Position numbers and translations under genes: made by a program | The notes under the pieces: generated by a model | What the model saw: the letters and a program-made list of their open reading frames with translations, nothing else | Databases searched by the model: none | Told to the model about the DNA's origin: nothing | Assembly: GCA_035601575.1 (NCBI GenBank) | Contig: DATNNZ010000524.1 | Coordinates: 1-9,157 of the forward strand | DNA from: DASTDH01 sp035601575 | GTDB taxonomy: Bacteria; Verrucomicrobiota; Verrucomicrobiia; Chthoniobacterales; JAFAMB01 | Length of the DNA: 9,157 nt | Direction: 5' to 3' | Shown here: piece by piece, positions 1-6,268 of the stretch | Layout of the letters: each line of letters opens with the position of its first letter | Numbering within the stretch: position 1 is the stretch's first letter

Positions 1-878
1 GCCCTAAGTGGTTCCTCTTGCTTGATGTACGGGATGTAACTGTCCCCATAGTGGTACGAGTAGTGGAAGGCGGCAAAGGTGTCATAATGGGGCGGACGCT
101 CCACCCGGACATCGTAGATGCGGATCTTTTCGTTGGTCTCCAGATCGTCGTACACGATCATGCGGCGGGTGCCCACGATGGTCATTTCACGAATCTTCCT
201 GGGCTCGAGCCAACTGCTCTGAATAGTAGCAAAGCGCTTTTGCCGGAACGATAACGAGATGTTAGTCACATCCTCAATTCCCTGGGTGACATGAGCGTTA
301 CCCTGGCAATTAACCGTCAGCGGCATTTCGCCAAGAACATGCAGGATGATCGAGATATCGTGCGGAGCCAGGTCCCAGGCCACGTTGATGTCTCTTTGAA
401 AGAGTCCCAGGTTCAGGCGCCGCGAATTGATGTAGCGGATCTCGCCAATGTCTCCGGCTTGGACGATCTCAACAATCTTACGCACCGGGGCCGAATAGAG
501 AAAGGTGTGGCCCACCATCAATACCAGGCCCTGGCGCTCGGCAATCTCGATCAATTCCTCGCACTCCGCCGAGGAGGATGCCATCGGTTTCTCGATCATC
601 GTATGTTTACCAGCAAGCAGGCTGGCCTTGGCCAGTGAATAGTGATGCCTGACCGGCGCGGCCACAACAACTGCATCCAGTCCCACACCGTTCAGCAAGT
701 GCTCGAAGTCGGTTACCCCCTCCACATCCGAATACAAGCTTCGCATGTGTTTCAGGCGTGCTTCGCTGAGATCGCACATCGCCTTGAGACTGCAATTGGG
801 TAATCCTTTGAAGTTGCGAACGAGATTAGGTCCCCAATATCCACACCCAACTACTCCCACCACGATTGGTCGTTTCAT
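1..878 (-). CDS. Gfo/Idh/MocA family NAD(P)-dependent oxidoreductase (3' end outside window)
   Basis: The visible 292 codons start at ATG 878-876 and stay open to the window edge. Residues 1-20 carry a Rossmann fold start with GCGYWG (11-16). The family motif EKP lies at 96-98, with the lysine usually taken as catalytic, then HTFLYS (124-129) and WDLAPHD (168-174), whose His-Asp completes the expected active site. Family members are usually about 330-370 residues, so roughly 40-80 residues are missing. The family oxidises or reduces sugars, often nucleotide sugars such as UDP-HexNAc derivatives, in the cytoplasm. Downstream of a sugar transferase and a NusG paralogue on the same strand, a role in making a modified sugar for a surface polysaccharide is inferred. 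The exact substrate cannot be read from the sequence. No strong Shine-Dalgarno is seen; GCGGTGAT directly precedes the ATG. Confidence 0.93.
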   Translation of the reverse strand, partial: MKRPIVVGVVGCGYWGPNLVRNFKGLPNCSLKAMCDLSEARLKHMRSLYSDVEGVTDFEHLLNGVGLDAVVVAAPVRHHYSLAKASLLAGKHTMIEKPMASSSAECEELIEIAERQGLVLMVGHTFLYSAPVRKIVEIVQAGDIGEIRYINSRRLNLGLFQRDINVAWDLAPHDISIILHVLGEMPLTVNCQGNAHVTQGIEDVTNISLSFRQKRFATIQSSWLEPRKIREMTIVGTRRMIVYDDLETNEKIRIYDVRVERPPHYDTFAAFHYSYHYGDSYIPYIKQEEPLR

Positions 879-969
879 ATCACCGCTATTGGCTGTTCCC
901 AGATTTTGTTTTTATTGCCACTGTCTAGTTTGATCCATTCGGCGAACAAGACCTTTGCCGATCCGTCTG

Positions 970-1037
970 CAAGCTGCCGCCCTTGGCTGGTCTCCGTCAT
1001 TGTCGGAAAAGCGACCTTCTGCTGCGCTGCTCTTGTC
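970..1037 (+). repeat. Diverged direct repeat, copy 1
   Basis: It begins with CAAGCTGCCGC and aligns by eye with 1158-1218 over its whole length. Shared words include CAAGCTGCCGC, CTTGG, TCCGTC, CGGAAA and TTGCT/CTGCT followed by CGCTG. The copies are 188 bp apart and lie either side of two short palindromes. Confidence 0.55.
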
Positions 1038-1053
1038 GCCTGAGTCATTAATA

Positions 1054-1071
1054 GGCGGCGCATACGCCGCC
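1054..1071. repeat. Perfect 7-bp GC-rich hairpin
   Basis: GGCGGCG and CGCCGCC flank the 4-base loop CATA. No T-run follows on either strand, so a classical intrinsic terminator is not supported. The 14-bp palindrome at 1078-1091 follows closely. Confidence 0.5.
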
Positions 1072-1077
1072 CGGTAA

Positions 1078-1091
1078 GTCGATTAATCGAC
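1078..1091. repeat. Perfect 14-bp palindrome
   Basis: GTCGATTAATCGAC is fully self-complementary. It lies about 200 bp upstream of the dehydrogenase start. It could be a regulator half-site pair, but no regulator can be named. Confidence 0.4.
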
Positions 1092-1157
1092 CACAGTTGA
1101 CACCGGTTGAGCGATATCTTCGAACTCTGCTCTCGCACACCGGAACGAATCGGCAGG

Positions 1158-1218
1158 CAAGCTGCCGCTCTTGGCCATTTTCCGTCTTTCGCGGAAAGTC
1201 CTTTTGCTTCGCTGTCTT
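1158..1218 (+). repeat. Diverged direct repeat, copy 2
   Basis: It is the partner of 970-1037, in the same orientation and slightly shorter through small gaps. It encodes nothing recognisable and looks like an old intergenic repeat. Confidence 0.55.
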
Positions 1219-1310
1219 AACTGTCTCTCTAAAGCCACGAGAATGATTGCTAAATCCTCCGTGTCAGGAATCCAATCGACGATTCCGCTTTTTGGAACCG
1301 GGCGAAGAAC

Positions 1311-1351
1311 TCAGAAGTCAAAAGCCGGAATCCTCAGGCAATGACTTCTGA
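1311..1351. repeat. Perfect 10-bp inverted repeat downstream of the NusG-like gene
   Basis: TCAGAAGTCA (1311-1320) is mirrored by TGACTTCTGA (1342-1351) with a 21-base loop. It lies just after the NusG-like stop codon on the minus strand. No U-run follows it in that direction, so it is not a standard terminator. The arms are built of TTCTGAC-like 7-mers, like the other inverted repeats in this window. Confidence 0.5.
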
Positions 1352-1366
1352 CTCCGTTTGATATCA

Positions 1367-1930
1367 CTATGCAGCAAGCGGATGAGCCATCTGTCTCAGC
1401 ACATTTGAACGTCCGACTTCGGCCTCAATCTTCCTGCCAAGGAAATCCATTAAAACCTTTACTCGCTCTCTGGCGGGTAGAGCCTGAGTGACCACAGCAT
1501 CCAGTCCGCCAAAAACGCCTTCCACCACTTTTACCTGGTCGCCCTGTGAAAGTTCGTAGCTTAGCTCTCTGACCTCCCCGGCATCAGTATAGTTCCGTAG
1601 CTCCGCCAAAGCCTCATCGTCGATAGTAGGATACTGATCGGCGAAGCGGACAATACCGCTAACTCCGTGAGCATAGCGAATCTGGCGATGCATTTCCGCC
1701 AAGTCGAATCGCGCAAACAAATAGCCGGGAAACATCGCCTCGGTGACCCAGATCATGCCTTGCCGGGTCGCCCTCTTGAATCTGATACGCGGGCAGAAAA
1801 CGGTCACGCCCTCGAGTATACGTAGATGCGCTGCTGCAATGTGCTCGTGCTTGGGCTGAGACCGCAGGCAATACCATGCCGGCTCTGCGCTGCCGGTCTG
1901 GTTCCTTTGTGGGGTCGTTGTCGTGTCCAT
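1367..1930 (-). CDS. NusG-family transcription antitermination protein (RfaH/UpxY/LoaP type)
   Basis: The 187-residue protein has the two expected domains. The NGN domain runs from about residue 18 to 115, with WYCLRSQPKHE near its start (from 19) and FPGYLFARFD at 67-76. The C-terminal KOW domain starts near residue 129 with GDQVKVVEGVFGG and ends with a conserved basic tail. NusG paralogues of this length inside polysaccharide operons bind RNA polymerase and suppress pausing and termination, so that long operons are read through. I chose the ATG at 1930 rather than the in-frame TTG at 1954 because AGGA sits 5 bases upstream of the ATG. The gene follows the initiating sugar transferase and precedes the dehydrogenase on the same strand. 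It is a specialised paralogue, not housekeeping NusG: there is no secE, rplK or rplA nearby. Confidence 0.9.
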   Translation of the reverse strand: MDTTTTPQRNQTGSAEPAWYCLRSQPKHEHIAAAHLRILEGVTVFCPRIRFKRATRQGMIWVTEAMFPGYLFARFDLAEMHRQIRYAHGVSGIVRFADQYPTIDDEALAELRNYTDAGEVRELSYELSQGDQVKVVEGVFGGLDAVVTQALPARERVKVLMDFLGRKIEAEVGRSNVLRQMAHPLAA

Positions 1931-1935
1931 GTTAA

Positions 1936-1939
1936 TCCT
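1936..1939 (-). promoter_or_regulatory. Ribosome binding site deciding the NusG-like start
   Basis: AGGA on the minus strand lies 5 bases before the ATG at 1930. The upstream in-frame TTG has only T-rich sequence before it. This supports a 187-residue protein. Confidence 0.55.
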
Positions 1940-2050
1940 GTGGTTAGATCTCAAAAAAGCGGCAAACAGTGCGAGCCTGCTGATGCAGATTATCGACCGT
2001 GTTTCGCTCCGGTTGAGGAATATCTAGTAACAATTAGCAGACAACAGGCA

Positions 2051-2100
2051 GCCATACCCGACCACCCCCACCACAATCGGTGTTTGATATCACCGCCCAT
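2051..2100 (-). pseudogene. Remnant of a second Gfo/Idh/MocA gene start
   Basis: On the minus strand this stretch closely matches 5' sequence of the dehydrogenase gene (about 841-890), including the GCGGTGATAT just before its start codon. The start ATG has become ATC and one base is missing after AAAC. In the shifted frame it reads IVVGVVGYG, the same Rossmann beta-strand and glycine loop as IVVGVVGCG in the intact gene. Similarity stops after this point. It is therefore a dead fragment about 50 bp long, between the sugar transferase and the NusG-like gene. Confidence 0.6.
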
Positions 2101-2122
2101 TAGTCGCTGCTTCATCTTCCAG

Positions 2123-2989
2123 TTAACACCGTTCTGTGACAGGCTTGTGCGCACGCTTGAAGAAGCGAGATTCAAACACTTGGATCACGATCGCGGGAAG
2201 CGTTTTCAGGATGATCGCGAGATCCAGCCAGAGGGACATGTTTTTGGTGTAAAAGATGTCCATGTTGATCATTTCGGTGAATGTCGTTTTGTTCTTGCCG
2301 TTGACTTGCCAAAATCCGGTGAGGCCGGGCGCCGCCTTGACTCGTTCCCTTTGCCACTCTTGATAGCATTGAAATTCGTGGGGCGTGCACGGACGCGGAC
2401 CCACGAGACTCATTTCTCCGCGGAGCACGTTGAAAAGCTGGGGCAACTCATCCAATCCCATCGCCCGAAGAATGCGTCCTCCGGGGATAATGCGGGGATC
2501 GCCGGAAGCGTCCAGTTTCGTCATTGGGCAGTCGGCTTGCATAAGTTGCTCCAAGTGACGTTCGTGACTGTGGGTCTCGACATTGACCTTCATCGTTCTG
2601 AACTTGAGGATCATGAAACGTTTTCCCCGGCAACGGACGCGTTCCTGCCGGAAAAAAATAGGCCCAGGCGAAGCGATCTTAATCCATAGCGCCACCAGGA
2701 TCAGGACGGATAGCCAGAACGGGAGACTCAGCAAAATGCAGGTGCAGTCGAGAATTCTTTTCCAGCGAGGACTGTCACTGCCAGCGCGTATTTCGCTTTC
2801 GGAAGGTGCTTTTGCACCATCCTCGCACACGGATAGAGGCGGATTACAAAGCGGCGCTCCGCTGGAGGATCGCAAATCCAAGGTGGCTGCGTCGCCTTGT
2901 CGAATGGAATCGGGCCCAATTCGGGGGTTGAAAGAGAACACGTCCTGTAAGCGAACTGCCTTGCTGGGACTGAAATCACTTCTGCGCAT
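2123..2989 (-). CDS. Undecaprenyl-phosphate sugar-1-phosphate transferase (bacterial sugar transferase family)
   Basis: This 288-residue protein has the full bacterial sugar transferase domain (PF02397 type, monotopic phosphoglycosyl transferase) from about residue 75. One hydrophobic segment (82-105, with the Ser-Pro kink at 89-90) anchors it in the inner membrane. It is followed by GPIFFRQERV (109-118), the LKFRTM motif (128-133), DPRIIPGGR (164-172), the catalytic Asp-Glu pair in LDELPQLFNV (D180, E181), SLVGPRP (194-200) and PGLTGFWQVNG (221-231). The four-helix N-terminal domain of WbaP is absent; residues 1-74 are polar with no known domain. The family moves a hexose- or HexNAc-1-phosphate from a UDP-sugar to undecaprenyl phosphate, starting a repeat unit. 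It heads the minus-strand operon. ATG 2989 is used, with no strong Shine-Dalgarno before it. Confidence 0.95.
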   Translation of the reverse strand: MRRSDFSPSKAVRLQDVFSFNPRIGPDSIRQGDAATLDLRSSSGAPLCNPPLSVCEDGAKAPSESEIRAGSDSPRWKRILDCTCILLSLPFWLSVLILVALWIKIASPGPIFFRQERVRCRGKRFMILKFRTMKVNVETHSHERHLEQLMQADCPMTKLDASGDPRIIPGGRILRAMGLDELPQLFNVLRGEMSLVGPRPCTPHEFQCYQEWQRERVKAAPGLTGFWQVNGKNKTTFTEMINMDIFYTKNMSLWLDLAIILKTLPAIVIQVFESRFFKRAHKPVTERC

Positions 2990-2999
2990 ATATCGTCGG

Positions 3000-3150
3000 A
3001 AATAGGGATCTAAAAGGCCGGCAAAAAAACGACCGGTGTTGAGTGTAACGACCCCGATTCTAGGCGATTAAGAGAGATCAGACGGCTGGAACCGAGCAGC
3101 TAGAACCGCCGAGAAGAGAACGCAGATTCTATAAAATCTAAGAAAAAAAT
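3000..3150. repeat. Dispersed 151-bp intergenic element, copy 1
   Basis: It has the same length and orientation as 6927-7077. Shared blocks are GATCTAAAA, GAGT-TAACGACCC, GATCAGACGG (3076-3085), GGAACCGA (3088-3095), GCTAGA, GCCGA, AGATTCTATAAA and an A-rich end. The blocks keep the same spacing while the bases between them differ. It fills the divergent gap between the sugar transferase (minus) and the beta-barrel gene (plus), so it probably contains promoter or leader signals for one or both. It shows no coding potential. Confidence 0.8.
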
Positions 3151-3203
3151 TGGTGACCCGAACCAGTCTAAAATCCGGTTGTCACCGTGTTTCCAGAATG
3201 AGC

Positions 3204-3232
3204 TTCAATTGGCGCTCAAATCTGGCTATAGT
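3204..3232 (+). promoter_or_regulatory. Possible sigma-70-like promoter for the beta-barrel gene
   Basis: TTCAAT (3204-3209) and TATAGT (3227-3232) are 17 bases apart. The -10 box is good and the -35 box weak. It lies about 60 bases before the preferred ATG at 3294. This fits the shorter gene model, in which 3150-3293 is untranslated. Confidence 0.2.
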
Positions 3233-3281
3233 GGGTCCGTTCACCAATATATGCATTGAATCAATCGCAGATAACTGCTAC

Positions 3282-3285
3282 AGGG
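3282..3285 (+). promoter_or_regulatory. Ribosome binding site deciding the beta-barrel start
   Basis: AGGG lies 8 bases before ATG 3294. That ATG is immediately followed by a signal peptide. The upstream in-frame TTG, GTG and ATG have no comparable site. Confidence 0.55.
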
Positions 3286-3293
3286 CTAAAAAA

Positions 3294-4613
3294 ATGCTCC
3301 AAGACCGTCACCTGATCTCCCGGCTGAAGCTGTTCTTCCGCTTGCTCTGCCCTTACGTGATCACTATCTCGTCGGCCATTCTTTGCCTAGCGCAAGTCAC
3401 CGCTTTGCGGGCGCAAGAGCGCATACGGACCGCTGCGAGAGAGCTGGAGATCCAAGAGTTTCGACAGCCAGAGACTTTTATCCGCATTGGACCATTCCAA
3501 GAGGAGCTGACCGGATTTGCTGGCATCGATTTCACCGACAATTCCAACATCGTGCAGACCGGGAAGGTTTCTCGCGTCAGCTTTTTTCAGGGGTTTAACC
3601 TCGATACCATCTGGACCTTAAGCCATATCAATCAGCTGGAGTTCAACTTCGGAGGGAGGCTTAGGGAAGACTTTTACGGCAACGGGACCAGCAATGTGAA
3701 TTTTGCCATCGCTCCGAACTCGCAGCTTCAATTTAAGTTTGCCATCGACGATGTACAGGTTCGGCTTTACGACAATTTTTCCTATACCCAAGATCCAACC
3801 ACCAATCCGGTGGCCACCAACACGACCTATCTCAATAGTTTCAACAACATAATCGGCGCGGAGGTCAAAAAAAATATCAACTTGGCTGTCCTCACGTTAT
3901 CCGGCGACTATTCTTATAACAACGAAAGCGGCACGAACGCTCAAGGTCAGACCGCTGGATCCAGTAATGGTTCTCGGAATACCTTCCGGGTCGGTTCAAG
4001 TCTCGGCTTCCGATGGTCCCCTACCTTTCTCTACGGCATCGAAACCAGTCTGTCGAAAACCAACGGTTCGAGTGGGGGAGTCCGCGGCGTGAGCTCAAAC
4101 GTCAACAGTATTAACTTGGGACCCTTTATTCGCGGAGCGATAACTCGGCTGACTGATTTAGACTTTGGCGTCGGCGCCACTCTGCTCGATGCTAAGCCAT
4201 CCGTCCCACCCACTTGTTACTTGTTGGCGGCGCTTCGGCACCGGTTCAACCGGAATTTTCAGGTGATTCTCTCGGGCTCGCACGATCTCATCTTCACTAC
4301 CGGCTCCGACATAACCGAAGAATACGCATTTGCGGCCGCAGCTCAACTCAACTTAACACGTTTCATCACGTTTACCGCGAACCCTAACCTCCTTGTGGGT
4401 GATTCCAGGATTGCACCCAATCAAGTCAATTTCCAGAACGGAACTATCGGAGGGAACTTCAAGGAATACGCAATTGGGGCGAGTTTGCGCTGGAACCCTC
4501 GCAGGCACTTGAGCGCCACGGTGTCATATGATTTCAGACGGCGCGACGCCGAGGCGCCGAACGGCAGTTATAGCCAAAATAGAATCTTATTCGAGATTGA
4601 CTATGTGTTTTGA
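3294..4613 (+). CDS. Outer-membrane beta-barrel protein, BBP2-like, polysaccharide-associated
   Basis: From ATG 3294 the protein has 439 residues. A signal peptide is clear: basic start (RLK), hydrophobic core about 13-36, cleavage near 37-41. The mature part shows DFTDNSNI soon after the start, then repeated alternating polar/aromatic strands rich in Asn, Ser, Thr, Gly, Phe and Tyr, and ends in EIDYVF. A terminal Phe is the usual signal for BAM-dependent insertion. This pattern resembles putative beta-barrel porin 2-type proteins (PF10082-like), often found in exopolysaccharide clusters of diderms. The frame can be extended to a TTG at 3150, but that would bury the signal peptide behind 48 residues, so the short form is preferred. 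The gene diverges from the sugar transferase. A role in polysaccharide export or surface attachment is inferred from position only. Confidence 0.85.
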   Translation: MLQDRHLISRLKLFFRLLCPYVITISSAILCLAQVTALRAQERIRTAARELEIQEFRQPETFIRIGPFQEELTGFAGIDFTDNSNIVQTGKVSRVSFFQGFNLDTIWTLSHINQLEFNFGGRLREDFYGNGTSNVNFAIAPNSQLQFKFAIDDVQVRLYDNFSYTQDPTTNPVATNTTYLNSFNNIIGAEVKKNINLAVLTLSGDYSYNNESGTNAQGQTAGSSNGSRNTFRVGSSLGFRWSPTFLYGIETSLSKTNGSSGGVRGVSSNVNSINLGPFIRGAITRLTDLDFGVGATLLDAKPSVPPTCYLLAALRHRFNRNFQVILSGSHDLIFTTGSDITEEYAFAAAAQLNLTRFITFTANPNLLVGDSRIAPNQVNFQNGTIGGNFKEYAIGASLRWNPRRHLSATVSYDFRRRDAEAPNGSYSQNRILFEIDYVF

Positions 4614-4898
4614 TCGGTCGCGTTTAGCCAGACTTTTAACGGGCGGCTTTGCCTCCAGAAATTCTTGGCGGAAACTCTGCTCCAGCCCGGTCAAGACGTT
4701 GAATTTAATCAAATACCAGATCGCATCTAGCCCGATCTTTTTCCCCTCTTCGTAAGTCCGGCCGTAATAGGAGATCGGAACCTCATAAATCCGTGCTCCG
4801 ATCTTCTTGCACTTCGCAACAAATTCGATTTCAAATCCGAAGCCACTGGGTATTTCACGCGGATCGTACTCCAGATCAGCATCCTGAACGACGACGTT
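4587..4898 (-). pseudogene. Glycosyltransferase family 2 (dolichyl-phosphate mannose synthase-like) fragment with internal deletion
   Basis: The frame contains two recognisable pieces of a DPM1-type GT2. VVVQDADLEYDPREIP (just below 4898) is the metal-binding DxD region. It is joined directly to GFGFEIEFVAKCKKIGARIYEVPISYYGRTYEEG, which lies about 90 residues further on in intact enzymes. A second small gap removes the usual WKDG after KKIG. The N-terminal half with the nucleotide-binding strand is missing, and upstream the frame runs into a decamer repeat with only a TTG near 4937. The 3' end overlaps the convergent beta-barrel gene by 27 bases. The enzyme should be inactive; the deletions suggest decay, with the original gene part of the same polysaccharide locus. 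Confidence 0.8.
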
Positions 4899-4933
4899 CG
4901 TTGACGTTCGTTGACGTTCGTCGGCGCTCGCTG
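4894..4933 (-). repeat. Decanucleotide tandem array A (4 units)
   Basis: On the minus strand it reads CAGCGAGCGC, CGACGAACGT, CAACGAACGT, CAACGAACGT. The two last units are identical. It abuts the broken 5' end of the GT2 fragment. The units match the consensus CARYGAACRN seen at 6229-6268 and 6356-6415. Confidence 0.8.
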
Positions 4934-4986
4934 CCAAGGTCCTTTAATACCTCTGGAAGTGGTGCTATGAGTTTTGCTTCACGCTC

Positions 4987-6234
4987 ATGGCTACGGACGC
5001 AGGACAGAATTTGAACGAATCAGCAACGACAAGCGCAGGAGGCGAGACCGTTTTGCTCGTTTTGGTGGCCGCCAGCTTTTCCCACCTGCTCAACGACACG
5101 ATTCAATCCCTTATCCCGGCGATTTATCCCGTCCTGAAGGATTCGTTTCAACTCAGTTTCGGCCAAATCGGGCTGATTACGCTCACTTTCCAGCTTACCG
5201 CCTCACTCCTCCAACCCCTGGTAGGTTTGTACACCGATCATCGGCCACAGCCATTTTCATTGGCAATCGGAATGACCCTTTCCCTGGTCGGTTTGGTCCT
5301 GCTCGCTCTTGCCAATAGTTACCCGATGATATTAGTGGCCGCAGCTTCGGTCGGGTTGGGCTCTTCTATTTTTCACCCAGAAGCTTCTCGCCTGGCTCGA
5401 CTCGCCTCCGGCGGCCGATACGGTTTCGCCCAATCACTTTTTCAAGTCGGAGGCAATGCCGGCCAATCTTTGGGGCCTCTGCTGGCGGCGCTAATTATTG
5501 GCGCGCGGGCCAGGAGCAATGTCATCTGGTTCACACTGGTCGCACTGGTCGGAATCGTTGTGCTGTACAACGCCGGCCGTTGGTATCGGCAAAATCTTCC
5601 GCGAGCTCACAAGCACATCAGGCGCCCGGTCAGCCACATCGATCTTCCTCCAGCGCAAATTCGATGGGCTCTCTTTATCCTCATTAGCTTGATTTTTTCG
5701 AAATTCTTCTACCTCGAGAGTATGCGGAGCTATTTTACATTCTATCTCATATCGAAATTTCATGTCGGGGTACAGCACGCGCAGCTGCTTCTATTTCTAT
5801 TCCTGTTTTCGGTCGCCGCCGGAACCATTCTGGGCGGCCCGATTGGTGATCGATTCGGACGCAAATACGTAATCTGGGTCTCGATCTTGGGGGCAGCGCC
5901 GCTCACGTTGCTTTTGCCGTACGTCAATCTTGGGTGGACGATAGCGCTCTCCGTTCTGATCGGAATAATCTTGTCCTCCGCATTCCCTACCATCCTGGTT
6001 TACGCCCAAGAATTGCTTCCCGGCAAGGTAGGATTGATTTCCGGGCTTTTCTTTGGATTCGCTTTCGGCATCGCTGGCATTGGGTCCGCGGTTTTCGGCC
6101 AGCTGGCCGATCGTACTAGCATCGAATACGTGTACTGGGTCTGTTCTTTCCTGCCTCTCATTGGGCTCCTGACTGGCTTTCTGCCTAATTTGGAGCGGTC
6201 GGCAACGACTGTCACGGTGGGAGAGCACCAGTGA
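4987..6234 (+). CDS. fsr: MFS exporter of the fosmidomycin-resistance (Fsr) family
   Basis: This 415-residue, 12-helix major facilitator protein matches Fsr along its length. Key segments are SHLLNDTIQSLIPAIYP (32-48), FGQIGLITLTFQL (58-70), LLQPLVGLYTD (74-84), SSIFHPEASRLARLASGGR (126-144), FQVGGNAGQSLGPLLAA (152-168), the MFS loop motif GDRFGRKYV (287-295) and later ILVYAQELLPGKVGLISGL. Known Fsr is an inner-membrane drug/proton antiporter that exports fosmidomycin; the natural substrate here is unknown. ATG 4987 gives the family's usual N-terminus; no good Shine-Dalgarno is seen, and a short overlapping frame starts at ATG 4967 behind GGAAG. The last codon and stop lie in a decamer repeat (6229-6268), so the tail after the final helix may not be the ancestral one. 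Confidence 0.93.
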   Translation: MATDAGQNLNESATTSAGGETVLLVLVAASFSHLLNDTIQSLIPAIYPVLKDSFQLSFGQIGLITLTFQLTASLLQPLVGLYTDHRPQPFSLAIGMTLSLVGLVLLALANSYPMILVAAASVGLGSSIFHPEASRLARLASGGRYGFAQSLFQVGGNAGQSLGPLLAALIIGARARSNVIWFTLVALVGIVVLYNAGRWYRQNLPRAHKHIRRPVSHIDLPPAQIRWALFILISLIFSKFFYLESMRSYFTFYLISKFHVGVQHAQLLLFLFLFSVAAGTILGGPIGDRFGRKYVIWVSILGAAPLTLLLPYVNLGWTIALSVLIGIILSSAFPTILVYAQELLPGKVGLISGLFFGFAFGIAGIGSAVFGQLADRTSIEYVYWVCSFLPLIGLLTGFLPNLERSATTVTVGEHQ

Positions 6235-6268
6235 ACATCAACGAACGACAGTGAAAACCAGCGAATGG
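6229..6268 (+). repeat. Decanucleotide array B, left arm of an inverted pair (4 units)
   Basis: The units are CAGTGAACAT, CAACGAACGA, CAGTGAAAAC and CAGCGAATGG. The first contains the fsr stop codon. Bases 6229-6265 pair with 6379-6415 as an ungapped inverted repeat, 31 of 37 positions by my count. Confidence 0.8.

Larger units (their letters stand above)
879..1366. other. Intergenic region of 488 bp with small repeats, no convincing gene
   Basis: No protein family is recognisable on either strand. It holds two diverged direct copies of a roughly 65-bp unit (970-1037 and 1158-1218), a GC-rich hairpin (1054-1071), a 14-bp perfect palindrome (1078-1091) and a 10-bp inverted repeat (1311-1351). 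The operon's dehydrogenase leader must lie here. No sigma-70-like promoter stands out. Confidence 0.6.

Noticed and set aside
1032..1043. Shared word TTGTCGCCTGAG between the left intergenic region and the MITE-like element arm
   Set aside because: Only 12 bases match and the flanks do not, so common origin is not supported.
1054..1091. Hairpin and palindrome as a terminator
   Set aside because: No T-run follows the stem on either strand.
875..1138. Minus-strand open frame of 87 codons upstream of the dehydrogenase
   Set aside because: It covers one of the diverged repeats and the palindromes, overlaps the dehydrogenase start, and resembles no family.
1268..1297. GGAATC/GATTCC stem followed by CTTTTT on the plus strand, like an intrinsic terminator
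   Set aside because: No plus-strand gene ends upstream of it and the stem is only 6 bp.
1826..2689. Long plus-strand open frame of 287 codons opposite the NusG-like and sugar transferase genes
   Set aside because: It is antisense to two well-supported genes, has no recognisable domain, and its composition follows the other strand's codons.
3150..3293. N-terminal extension of the beta-barrel protein from TTG 3150
   Set aside because: The start is weak, and it would place 48 residues before a clear signal peptide that has its own ATG and ribosome binding site.
4894..4933. CRISPR-like short direct repeats
   Set aside because: The units are 10 bases with no spacers between them and no cas genes are present; this is a tandem array.
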